Source of the DNA: Streptomyces bacillaris
Lineage (GTDB): Bacteria; Actinomycetota; Actinomycetes; Streptomycetales; Streptomycetaceae
Assembly: GCF_003268675.1 (NCBI RefSeq)
Contig: NZ_CP029378.1
Location: 4,402,001-4,466,000 of the forward strand
Length of the DNA stretch: 64,000 nt
Direction of reading: 5' to 3'
Shown here one piece after another: positions 9,139 through 16,984 of this stretch. The translations under genes and the position numbers were made by a program. The notes beneath the pieces were generated by a model. The model searched no databases, was not told where the DNA came from, and saw nothing but the letters and a program-made list of their open reading frames with translations. The stretch's first letter is position 1. Each line of letters begins with the position of its first letter.

Positions 9139-10413
9139 GTGGCTACCGCTTCAAATCCTCGGCTGCCCGATATCAAGCCGAAGACCCCCGTAGTCACGCT
9201 GGACCGTTCCGCTTGGGAGGGGCGTTCCGACAAATTCCCGGTGGAGGCGGTTGCGCCGGTCGTCGGCATGTCTCCGGCCTTCATTCGGCGCGTTGTGGGG
9301 CGTGCCCGTGTCCGTGAGGTGTCGGTCGACGATGTCTTGTTGCTTTTGGATCAGGATGCATTCAGCGAGACTTTCGTTCCCCGCAGCAAAGTTCTGCCCT
9401 ACCTTGCCTCTCTTTCTCCTTCGTCGGCAACGCCGGGAGCCGAGCCGGAGGAGTTCGAGCTCCTCCAGGGTAATGTGCTGGACCGTCTGCATTATCTGGC
9501 TGATATGTCCGTTCAGTGCGTTGTTACGTCATCTCCGTATTGGGGTGTGCGCATCTACGAGGACGCCACGAGCGTCGTCTGGGCGGATGGCGAGGAGGCC
9601 GTCTACGGCCACGAGCAAACCCCTGAGGGCTTTGTGAGGCACACGGTGCAAATTTTGCACCAGCTTCGCTCAAAGGTGAGCGCGAATGGGTCGGTCTGGT
9701 GGAATCTGGGTGATACCTACAACACCCGTACTCAGATCCGTAGTAACGCCGCCGAAACACTCAGGGCGATGCAGGGCAAGGACGGGCGTTCCTGGGGCGA
9801 CTACGATTGCCGCCGGTACAGCGCTGGGCACTCCTACCTCGAGGATGGGGAGCAGTGCATGATCCCCTCCCAGGTTGCTGAGCGGGCCAGTCGGATCGGC
9901 TACTACGTCAAAAGCGTCATTAGTTGGGTAAAGACAAGCAGTACCCCTGAACCGCAGAACTCGCGTGTCAGCCGAGGGCTGGAGTACGTTCTGCACCTTT
10001 CGACGACCCGGGCCCCGAAGTTCAACAAGCTCGCCTACCGCACCACCGGGCCGGCGCTCGGCGGGCGAAACGTCGGGTGGGAGTCGGACAAGCTGTCGGA
10101 TGTCTGGGTCATGCCCACGTCCAGTGGCCGGGGTGGGCACGGTGCTCAGTTCCCCACGGCTCTGCCCGGCCGTTGCATCGCGCTGAGCACCGACGTCAAT
10201 GATCTGGTCCTCGATCCATTCGTCGGTAGTGGCAGCTCTGGTGTTGCGGCTCGCGCGCTCGGTCGGCGTTTCGTCGGTATTGATGTGTCTCCCCGCTACC
10301 TGGCTACAGCGCAGGAGGCCATCGCGGCCGCACCCAACAGTGGATTCGTGGCTGCTGCTGCACCGTCTTCGACAGCGACTGCCCAGACTCTTCCGATGAC
10401 CGGCATCGCCTGA
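9139..10413 (+). CDS. Beta-class DNA methyltransferase (N4-cytosine or N6-adenine)
   Basis: 424 residues from GTG 9139, with AGAGGGG seven bases upstream. Motif order is catalytic motif IV first (TSSPYW, 130-135), then a target-recognition region (~190-330), then the QFPTALP block and SAM-binding motif I DPFVGSGSSG (359-368), ending GIDVSPRYLATAQ. This order defines class beta. The usual motif IV is TSPPYW; the first Pro is Ser here. Residues ~30-100 form an extra N-terminal region with a possible helix-turn-helix (AVAPVVGMSPAFIRRVVGRA). It is divergent from the McrB/McrC-like pair, so it most likely protects host DNA from them. The methylated base and site cannot be read from sequence. Confidence 0.87.
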   Translation: MATASNPRLPDIKPKTPVVTLDRSAWEGRSDKFPVEAVAPVVGMSPAFIRRVVGRARVREVSVDDVLLLLDQDAFSETFVPRSKVLPYLASLSPSSATPGAEPEEFELLQGNVLDRLHYLADMSVQCVVTSSPYWGVRIYEDATSVVWADGEEAVYGHEQTPEGFVRHTVQILHQLRSKVSANGSVWWNLGDTYNTRTQIRSNAAETLRAMQGKDGRSWGDYDCRRYSAGHSYLEDGEQCMIPSQVAERASRIGYYVKSVISWVKTSSTPEPQNSRVSRGLEYVLHLSTTRAPKFNKLAYRTTGPALGGRNVGWESDKLSDVWVMPTSSGRGGHGAQFPTALPGRCIALSTDVNDLVLDPFVGSGSSGVAARALGRRFVGIDVSPRYLATAQEAIAAAPNSGFVAAAAPSSTATAQTLPMTGIA

Positions 10414-10436
10414 CGATTTTTCTTGCCGGGCAGCGA

Positions 10437-10493
10437 GTTCTTGAACCCTGAAGCGGCCCGTGCAAACCCCAGGTCAGTGCTGACCTGGGGTTT
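10437..10493. repeat. Degenerate copy of the tRNA-Thr 3' end and terminator (possible att remnant)
   Basis: From 10437 the order GTTC, GAA, CCC, GAA, GCGGC, AAACCCC, GGTCAG follows the tRNA 3' end and terminator at about 4830-4869, with small indels. No exact run longer than 7 bases is shared, so this is suggestive only. Confidence 0.35.
10464..10493 (+). terminator. Terminator after the methyltransferase gene
   Basis: Perfect 13-bp arms (10464-10476 and 10481-10493) with loop GTGC, 50 bp after the methyltransferase stop. The arm sequence resembles the tRNA-Thr terminator. Confidence 0.85.
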
Positions 10494-10668
10494 CGTCGGC
10501 TGGTCCGGTGTTCCCCTGCGGGATCGGCACCTTCCTTCGAGGGACGGTTGAGGCCATCCGCCACTTCCCCCCCACGTGAAGCCCCTGTGAATATCCCGTA
10601 GAGCCCCTGTCAGAGGCCCCCCTTATGCTGCACCCGAAGATCACGCGGCATCAGGGGAGGGCTCGGGC

Positions 10669-11658
10669 ATGCTCGGGAAGTTGTTCGGCAGGGGCGGGGA
10701 GAGAGCGGGGGCGGGGGATCCGTATGCCCTGCCGGGGGAGCGGAGGCGGAAGGGCGAGAGCTACAGGCTGCGGGCGCTCGGGGACCGGCGGGTGCTTGCG
10801 GTGGTGCAGGCTGCCGGGAGAGGGGACTGGGAGGGGGTCAAGGCGGGGCTCGAGCCCTTCGACCTCGGGCGGGACCACCAGGTGCTCGGGGAGCTGGTCG
10901 GTGTGGGCGGGGTGGAGGAGTGGATCGGGCAGGCCGTGGAGGGGGATGCCGAGCACCGGGCCGCCGCTCTGCTGATATCCGGGGCGCGCCATGTCACCTG
11001 GGGGTGGGAGGCCCGAACCTCGGCGCGGGCCGTCGATGTCACGCGGGAGCAGTGGCAGGTCTTCGGCGAGCGGCTCGCCATCGCGGAGGAACAACTGCTG
11101 GCCGCCGTGGAGCTGGAGAGCGGGTGGGTCACGCCCTGGCGGTGGCTGCTCACCTCCGGGCGGGGGATGTCGCTGGGGGACGAGGTGAACCGGGCCCGGT
11201 TCGACGCCGCCCTGCGGCGGGAGCCGCTGGACCTGGACATCCACATCGACTGGCTCTCGCAGTTGCAGCCCCGGTGGGGCGGCGAGCAGGGGGAGGCGCT
11301 GGCCTTCGCCCGTGAGGCGCTCCAGCGGGCTCCTCAGGGGCATCGGCTCGGCTGTGTGATCGCCATGGCCCGTATCGAGGAGTGGGTCGAGTCGGACGGC
11401 GGGGACTGCCTCGAAACGGACGAGATCCGGGCGGAGCTGCGGGCCGCGGCCGAGCACAGCATCCTCCACCCCTCCTACGTACGCAGCCCCGGGTGGCAGT
11501 ACGACTTCAACACGTTCGCCATGGCCCTCTCCCTCGCCGGTGAGCGCCACACCGTCCGCCGCGTCTTCCAGGCGCTCGACGGCGCCCGCACCGAGTGGCC
11601 CTGGGACTACTTCGCCGACCCGGAGGAGCAGTTCGACCGGCGCGCCCGTCGCGGCTGA
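10669..11658 (+). CDS. Hypothetical protein, helical repeat (TPR-like)
   Basis: 329 residues from ATG 10669, preceded by AGGGGAGGG. No catalytic motif or signal peptide is visible. The sequence is Trp- and Glu-rich with repeated Ala-Leu helices (for example LAFAREALQRAPQGHRLGCVIAMARIEEW), the look of a degenerate TPR solenoid. It resembles uncharacterised Streptomyces proteins next to HSP90/TPR genes. The downstream HSP90-like gene is 211 bp away, across a tandem repeat, so co-transcription is possible but not shown. Confidence 0.75.
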   Translation: MLGKLFGRGGERAGAGDPYALPGERRRKGESYRLRALGDRRVLAVVQAAGRGDWEGVKAGLEPFDLGRDHQVLGELVGVGGVEEWIGQAVEGDAEHRAAALLISGARHVTWGWEARTSARAVDVTREQWQVFGERLAIAEEQLLAAVELESGWVTPWRWLLTSGRGMSLGDEVNRARFDAALRREPLDLDIHIDWLSQLQPRWGGEQGEALAFAREALQRAPQGHRLGCVIAMARIEEWVESDGGDCLETDEIRAELRAAAEHSILHPSYVRSPGWQYDFNTFAMALSLAGERHTVRRVFQALDGARTEWPWDYFADPEEQFDRRARRG

Positions 11659-11678
11659 GGCCGGTGCCCCCGCGGGCC

Positions 11679-11834
11679 GGTTCCGGTCCGTGTCCGCGTA
11701 GGTCCGTTCCGGTTCATGTCCCCGCGGGGCGGTCCCGGTTCGTGCCCGCGTAGGCCGGTTCCGGTTCGTGCCCGCGCAGGGCGGTTCCGATCCGTGCCCG
11801 CGCAGGCCGGTTCTCGTCCGTGCCCGCGCTCTTA
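11679..11834. repeat. Six 26-bp tandem repeats upstream of the HSP90-like gene
   Basis: Units start at 11679, 11705, 11731, 11757, 11783 and 11809. The consensus begins GGTTCCGGTTCGTGCCCGCG and ends with a variable TAGGCC or CAGGGC. The first and last units are the most diverged. The period is 26 bp, not a multiple of 3, and lies wholly between genes, so it is not coding repetition. It ends 35 bp before the HSP90 start. Confidence 0.85.
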
Positions 11835-11869
11835 CCCGTTGCCCTTGATCTTCTTCCCTGGACGCTTCC

Positions 11870-13714
11870 ATGACCCTGACCCCCGCCGACCGCGCCTTCC
11901 AAGTCGATCTGCGCGGCCTCGTCGATCTCCTCTCCCACCACCTCTACTCCAGCCCCCGCGTCTATCTGCGTGAGCTTCTCCAGAACGCCGTGGACGCGCT
12001 GACCGCCCGGCACGCCCTCGAACCGGCCGCCCCCGCCGACGCCTTCGGCATCCGTCTGTACGCCGACGGGTCCGTCGTGCGCGTCGAGGACGACGGGGTC
12101 GGGCTCAGCGAGGCCGACGTGCACACCTTCCTCGCCACCATCGGGCGCAGCAGCAAGCGGGCCGAGGGGATCGCCGAGCAGCGCGGGGACTTCATCGGGC
12201 AGTTCGGGATCGGGCTGCTGTCCTGTTTTCTCGTCGCCGATGAGATCCATGTCCTCAGCCGGTCCGCCCGCACCCCCGACGCCCCCGCCGTGGAGTGGCG
12301 CGGGCACGGGGACGGCAGCTACAGCGTCCGGACCCTGCCCGCCTCCGCGCGGACGCGGCCCGGGACCACCGTCACGCTGACCCCGCGCAGCGATGCGGGC
12401 GAGTGGACCCGGCCCACCCAGGTGCAGGCGCTCGGGCGGCACTTCGGGTCGCTGCTGCGGCATCCGGTGGTCTTCGACGACGGTTCGGGAGGGGCCGGGG
12501 TCTCCGTCAACCCCGAGCCGGCGCCCTGGGCGCGTACGTATCCGACGCCGGGCGCCCGGTCCCGCGCGCTCGCGGCGTACGGCCAGGAGGTCTTCGGGTT
12601 CGCGCCGCTGGACACCATCGAGCTGGACCTCCCGGCCGTCGGGCTGAAGGGCATCGCCTGTGTGCTGCCCGAGGCGGTGCCGGCCGGGCGCCGCCACGGG
12701 CACCGGGTGCACGTCAAGGGCATGCTGCTCTCCGAGCAGGCCGACGAGATCCTGCCCGAGTGGGCCTTCTTCGTCCGCTGTGTCATCGACGCCGAGAGCC
12801 TGCGCCCGACCGCGTCCCGCGAGGCGCTGTACGAGGACGACACCCTCGCCGCCGTACGCGACGCCCTCGCCGAGCGGCTGCGGGAGTGGATCGCGCGGGC
12901 CGCCGCCAGCGATCCCGAGCTGCTCGGGCGGTTCCTGCAGACGCACCACCTGGCCGTGAAGTCCCTGGCCGTGCACGACGACGAGATCCTGCGGCTGCTG
13001 CTGCCCTGGCTGCCGTTCGAGACGACCGACGGGCACACCACCCTCGACGAGTTCGCGCGCACCCACCGCACGGTGCTGGTGACCTCGAGCGTGGAGGAGT
13101 TCCGTCAGGTCGCGGCCATCGCGTCGGCCGCCGGGCTCGGCGTCGTCAACGGCGGCTACACCTACGACCGCGAACTGGTCCACCGGCTCCCCGAGATCCG
13201 GCCCGGCGCGAGCGTCGCCGACCTCGACCCGGCCACCCTCACCGCCCACCTCGACCCCGTCGACCGGGAGACCGAACTCGCCGCCGCGGCCTACCTCGCC
13301 CTGGCCCGCGACGCCCTCGCCGTCTTCGACTGCGATGTCGCGCTGCGCACCTTCCACCCCGCCTCCGCGCCCGCCCTCCTCGTCGACAGCCGCGAGGCCC
13401 GGCACGAGCGGACCCGCTCCCAGCTCGCCCGCGAGCAGGAGGGCGGCCTCTGGGGCGACATCCTCGGCGCCCTGCGCCAGGAGGCCCCGCGCGCCCAGCT
13501 GATCCTCAACCAGCTCAACCCGCTGGTGCGCACCGCCGTCGCCATCGACGAGCCGGAACTCGCCCGTACCAGCGCCGAAGCCCTCTACGGGCAGGCCGCG
13601 CTGCTTTCCCGGCGCCCGCTCAGGCCCGCCGAGTCGAGCCTGATCAACCGCTCCTTCCTCGACCTTCTCGCCCACGCCCTGCGCAAGGACAGCTCCCTGC
13701 GCGAGGACAGCTAA
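11870..13714 (+). CDS. HSP90-family (HtpG-like) chaperone
   Basis: 614 residues, close to the length of bacterial HtpG. The N-terminal GHKL ATPase is clear: YLRELLQNAVDAL (E and N of the ATP/Mg site), VEDDGVGLSEADV (DxGxG), TIGRSSK and GQFGIGLLSCFLVADEI. The middle domain includes EDDTLAAVRDALAERLREW. The C-terminus lacks the MEEVD tail of eukaryotic cytosolic HSP90. ATG 11870 has only a weak upstream GGA. A very large TPR protein follows 12 bp downstream, an arrangement suggesting a client-adaptor or cochaperone pair. Substrates are unknown. Sequence divergence from classical HtpG suggests the actinobacterial HSP90 subfamily, not the general stress chaperone. Confidence 0.9.
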   Translation: MTLTPADRAFQVDLRGLVDLLSHHLYSSPRVYLRELLQNAVDALTARHALEPAAPADAFGIRLYADGSVVRVEDDGVGLSEADVHTFLATIGRSSKRAEGIAEQRGDFIGQFGIGLLSCFLVADEIHVLSRSARTPDAPAVEWRGHGDGSYSVRTLPASARTRPGTTVTLTPRSDAGEWTRPTQVQALGRHFGSLLRHPVVFDDGSGGAGVSVNPEPAPWARTYPTPGARSRALAAYGQEVFGFAPLDTIELDLPAVGLKGIACVLPEAVPAGRRHGHRVHVKGMLLSEQADEILPEWAFFVRCVIDAESLRPTASREALYEDDTLAAVRDALAERLREWIARAAASDPELLGRFLQTHHLAVKSLAVHDDEILRLLLPWLPFETTDGHTTLDEFARTHRTVLVTSSVEEFRQVAAIASAAGLGVVNGGYTYDRELVHRLPEIRPGASVADLDPATLTAHLDPVDRETELAAAAYLALARDALAVFDCDVALRTFHPASAPALLVDSREARHERTRSQLAREQEGGLWGDILGALRQEAPRAQLILNQLNPLVRTAVAIDEPELARTSAEALYGQAALLSRRPLRPAESSLINRSFLDLLAHALRKDSSLREDS

Positions 13715-13726
13715 GGACAGCCGACG

Positions 13727-16711
13727 ATGCCGACCGACGCACCCCACCCCCAGAGCACCGACGAGCTGCTCCACGCCCTCCAGGAGAACCACCGGCGTCC
13801 CTACGGCCGGACCAGGACCGTCACCGCCGAGGAACTCGTCGACGCCGCCGAGCGGTTCGACGAGCCCGTACCGCTCATCCACGCCCTCCTCGAACTCCAG
13901 GAGGCGTACACCTACGGCTCCGACCCCCGGAAGTCGCCCGTCGTCTTCGCCCGGCTGCTCACCCTCTTCGACGAGCAGCCCGACGCCTTCGACGAGCGCC
14001 TGCGCCACCAGCTCTTCTGGCGGTTCAAGTGGGTGGCCAACGCCCTGATCGCGCTGCCCGAGATACCGCTGACCAGCCTGCGCCAGTGGCTGGGGGAGAT
14101 GCGCGACCGGTACGAGAAGGCCGGGCTCGGCCTCCAGCCGTACTACGGGCAGGCCTACCAGCTCGCCGCCCACGTGGGCGAGGACACCACCCTCGCCTAC
14201 GAGCTGTGGGCGGCCCGCCGCCGCACCCCGCTCAGCGACTGCGAGGCCTGCGAGATCCGCGAGCGCGCCCTCCACCGGGCCGACGCGGGCGACGACGAAC
14301 GCGCCCTGGAGATCTGGGCGCCCGTCCTGGCGGGCAAGGAGTCCTGCCAGGAGGAGCCCGCCCGCTCCGTCTCGTACGCCCTGCTCCCCCTGGTGCGCAC
14401 CGGCCGCGCCGACCGGGCGCGCGAGCTGCACCTCGCCGGGTACCGCGCCTGCCGCCGCAACCCGGGGATGGCCGGTGAGGTCGGGCGTCACCTGGAGTTC
14501 TGCGCGCTGACCGGCAACGAGGGCCGGGGCGTCGAACTCCTCGCGGAGAACCGGAACCTGTTCGACGAGGTGGAGTCCCCGCTCGACCTGCTCCACTTCC
14601 TGACCGGCGTCGAGGTGCTGCTGAGCCGGGTCGAGAGCCTCGGCCACGGTGAGCTGCCCGTCGCCGGGTACGCCGGGCGCGGCTGGACCGTGGCCTCGCT
14701 GCGTGCCGAGGTACGGGAGCGGGGCGAGGGCCTCGCCGCCCGCTTCGACACCCGTAACGGCACCACCCTCCACTCCGAGCACCGCCGGGAGCGGCTCGAC
14801 CGGGCCCCGCTCCTGGACGCGCTGGAGCTGACCCTGCGCAGCCGTGGGCTGGACGACCTGGCCGAGGGCGCCTCCCGTACGGACGCGGCCACCGGCTCCG
14901 GTACGGCGGCCGCGCCCACCGCCCCCCGGACCGTCGAAGCCCTTCCGGAGGCCGTGCCCGAACTCATCCTGCGCGCACGGGAACTGGACGAGCTGGGGCA
15001 CCCGGACGCGCGGGCGTGCTGGGCCCGGCTGCGTACCCTCGTCGCCGCCCCCGGCTACACCCACCCGGACGACCCGGCCGTCGGCCCGTACGTCCGGCTC
15101 TGCGCGGACCTGCTCTCCGACGAGGCCAACCGAGCGGCGGAGCGGGACGAGTTCGCCGTCGCCGTCGATCTCCAGGAGGAGGCCGCCGGGCTGTACGACG
15201 ACGCCGGTGCGCCGGGTGACGCGGCGCTCGCCCGCGCCTGCGCGCTGCTCGCCGCCGCCGAGATCCCCGCTGAGACTCCCTCGGAAGGCGGGGAGGGGAA
15301 GGTGATGGCCGACGCTCTGACCGAGGCCCACGCGGGCCTGGTCCGGCTGCACGAGGAGACGCCCGGTCTCGCTCCGTACATCGAGGGGCGGCTGCTGCGG
15401 CTGCGGGCCTCCGCGCTCGGGCTGCGCCTCCAGGCCTCGGGGGACCAGGAGCATGTCGCCCCGGTCCTGGCCGAGGTCGAGCTGCTGGAGACCTTCGCCC
15501 TCCGGCACTCCATCGACGGGCAGGTCTCCGGCGCGATGCTGCTGCGCGCCGGTACGTACGCGCTCTCCGGCGACCTCCCGGCCGCCGTCACCGAGGCCGA
15601 CGCCCTCCGCGAGCGGCTGACGGAGCACGGCCCCGCCTGGCATCTGCCGCGCGTCCTCGGTCTGCGCGGCCGGCTCCAGCTCGGTCTGCGGGACGCGTCG
15701 GCCGCGTACGCGGATCTGACGGAGGGGCTGCGCCTGGCCGCGGCCTGGCCCGCCGACGCGGTCGACACCGGCCGGCTGCACGGCGATCTCGCCGAGGCCT
15801 GCATGCACCTCGGCCGCCCCGACGAGGCCCTGACCCACCTGACCCGGGCGGCCGAGGCGGAGCTGCGGGCGGAGAAGCGGACGGACGCGTTCTGCGCGTA
15901 CAGCAACGCGGCCCAGCTCTGCCTCGACCTGGGCCGGATCGAGGACTGCATCGCGCTGCTCGACTCGCTGCTGACCGAACCGGACGTGGCGGCGGGGAAG
16001 GTGGACGACCGGCTGGTGGCCCAGCTGCGGCTGGTCCGGGCCCGTGCGCTGCACGCGGGGGACGACCTCAAGGCCGCCACGGCGGAGTTCGTCACCCTCG
16101 CCGCCGAGTCGGCCGGCTGGGAGGACGACCCGGGCAGCCACGCCATGATCGCCGCCGAGACGGCGATGCTGCTGGCGGAGTCCGGCGAGTTCGAGCGGGC
16201 CGGTGAGGCGGTCGGCCGGGCGCTCGCCGCCCACGCCCTGGCCCCGCGCCACGAGCAGCTCAGCAACTGCCTGCGCGAACTCGCCCGCCTCCAGGCCCAG
16301 CAGGAGGGGCCCGACGGGCTGGACGCCGCCCTCGCCCATCTCGCCACGGCCGGACGGATCGCCGACGAGGCCCGTGCGGCCGGGTTCGAGCCCGTGGGCC
16401 GGTCCCTGGACAGCGCCCTGGCCTACGAGCACGGGCGGGTCAACGCCTATGCCGGGCAGTACGACGACGCCCTCGCCGCCCTGGAGAAGGCCCTCGCCCT
16501 CGTCGGGGAGCCGGGGCCGGAGACGGGCGGCGCCGGTGAGTGGGCGGAGTGCGTCCGGCTCGCGGGCATCGTGGAGGGGGTCTACCTGGAGCGGCCCGCC
16601 GCCGCGCTCACCCGTCTCGACGCGGCGGTGGACCGGCTGGCGGCCCTCGGCCACACCGACGAGCGCGAGCCGCTGGCCTCCCTGGCGGCGCAGTTGCGCG
16701 ACGAGGCGTAA
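13727..16711 (+). CDS. Large tetratricopeptide-repeat protein
   Basis: 994 residues, starting 12 bp after the HSP90-like gene, so the two almost certainly form an operon. The protein is a string of helical repeats with TPR-like Ala/Leu/Tyr spacing, for example HLGRPDEALTHLTRAAEAEL, AYADLTEGLRLA and YAGQYDDALAALEKALALV. There is no signal peptide, membrane segment or enzymatic motif. Pro/Ala/Thr-rich linkers (around residues 385-410) split it into two solenoids. Since TPR domains are the usual docking modules for HSP90 in eukaryotes, a role as partner of the upstream chaperone is a reasonable inference. Direct evidence is absent. Confidence 0.85.
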   Translation: MPTDAPHPQSTDELLHALQENHRRPYGRTRTVTAEELVDAAERFDEPVPLIHALLELQEAYTYGSDPRKSPVVFARLLTLFDEQPDAFDERLRHQLFWRFKWVANALIALPEIPLTSLRQWLGEMRDRYEKAGLGLQPYYGQAYQLAAHVGEDTTLAYELWAARRRTPLSDCEACEIRERALHRADAGDDERALEIWAPVLAGKESCQEEPARSVSYALLPLVRTGRADRARELHLAGYRACRRNPGMAGEVGRHLEFCALTGNEGRGVELLAENRNLFDEVESPLDLLHFLTGVEVLLSRVESLGHGELPVAGYAGRGWTVASLRAEVRERGEGLAARFDTRNGTTLHSEHRRERLDRAPLLDALELTLRSRGLDDLAEGASRTDAATGSGTAAAPTAPRTVEALPEAVPELILRARELDELGHPDARACWARLRTLVAAPGYTHPDDPAVGPYVRLCADLLSDEANRAAERDEFAVAVDLQEEAAGLYDDAGAPGDAALARACALLAAAEIPAETPSEGGEGKVMADALTEAHAGLVRLHEETPGLAPYIEGRLLRLRASALGLRLQASGDQEHVAPVLAEVELLETFALRHSIDGQVSGAMLLRAGTYALSGDLPAAVTEADALRERLTEHGPAWHLPRVLGLRGRLQLGLRDASAAYADLTEGLRLAAAWPADAVDTGRLHGDLAEACMHLGRPDEALTHLTRAAEAELRAEKRTDAFCAYSNAAQLCLDLGRIEDCIALLDSLLTEPDVAAGKVDDRLVAQLRLVRARALHAGDDLKAATAEFVTLAAESAGWEDDPGSHAMIAAETAMLLAESGEFERAGEAVGRALAAHALAPRHEQLSNCLRELARLQAQQEGPDGLDAALAHLATAGRIADEARAAGFEPVGRSLDSALAYEHGRVNAYAGQYDDALAALEKALALVGEPGPETGGAGEWAECVRLAGIVEGVYLERPAAALTRLDAAVDRLAALGHTDEREPLASLAAQLRDEA

Positions 16712-16804
16712 AGGGGGCGGGGGTGGGGACGCGCTGTCGCCCCTGCCCCCGCCGCTGTTGCTGGACCTCGGGGTTGGTGCCGGGAGTCGGTGTCGGTACT
16801 GGTC

Positions 16805-16834
16805 CCGTGACCGTGACCGTGCCCGTGCCCGTGC
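16805..16834. repeat. Short hexamer repeat, 5 x 6 bp
   Basis: CCGTGA twice, then CCGTGC three times. It lies in the 273-bp gap between the TPR gene and the kinase gene. No gene is visible in the gap; the kinase promoter must lie in it. Confidence 0.7.
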
Positions 16835-16984
16835 TGGTGGTGTGTGTCCGTAACGGGCGGATGTGGGCGCTCAGTTGAGGTCGGTGATCACCGGGCCGGT
16901 CGTACGCTCGTACGGGCACGGCTTCTATCCTGTGCCGTGCGCGGGTGACCGCGGGGGAACGGGCCATCGGGGGATCGGGTCAGC

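Larger units (their letters stand above)
4895..10493. other. Putative restriction/defence island next to tRNA-Thr
   Basis: This segment is bounded by the tRNA-Thr terminator on the left and a related hairpin on the right. It is visibly poorer in G+C than its flanks, with many A/T-ending codons. It holds three genes: McrB-like ATPase and McrC-like nuclease on the minus strand, and a DNA methyltransferase on the plus strand. No integrase, excisionase or transposase was found, so it is probably an old or immobile insert. Boundaries are approximate. Confidence 0.7.

Noticed and set aside
7082..9193. 703-codon plus-strand open frame opposite the McrB-like gene
   Set aside because: No motifs; the minus-strand frame has Walker A, Walker B and sensor motifs.
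11679..11834. CRISPR-like array
   Set aside because: The 26-bp units are directly adjoining, with no unique spacers, and no cas genes are present.
11714..16654. 1646-codon open frame on the minus strand
   Set aside because: It is the antisense shadow of the HSP90-like and TPR genes. Its product is low-complexity Gly/Arg/Pro/Val sequence with no motif; the plus-strand genes have clear domains and G/C third positions.
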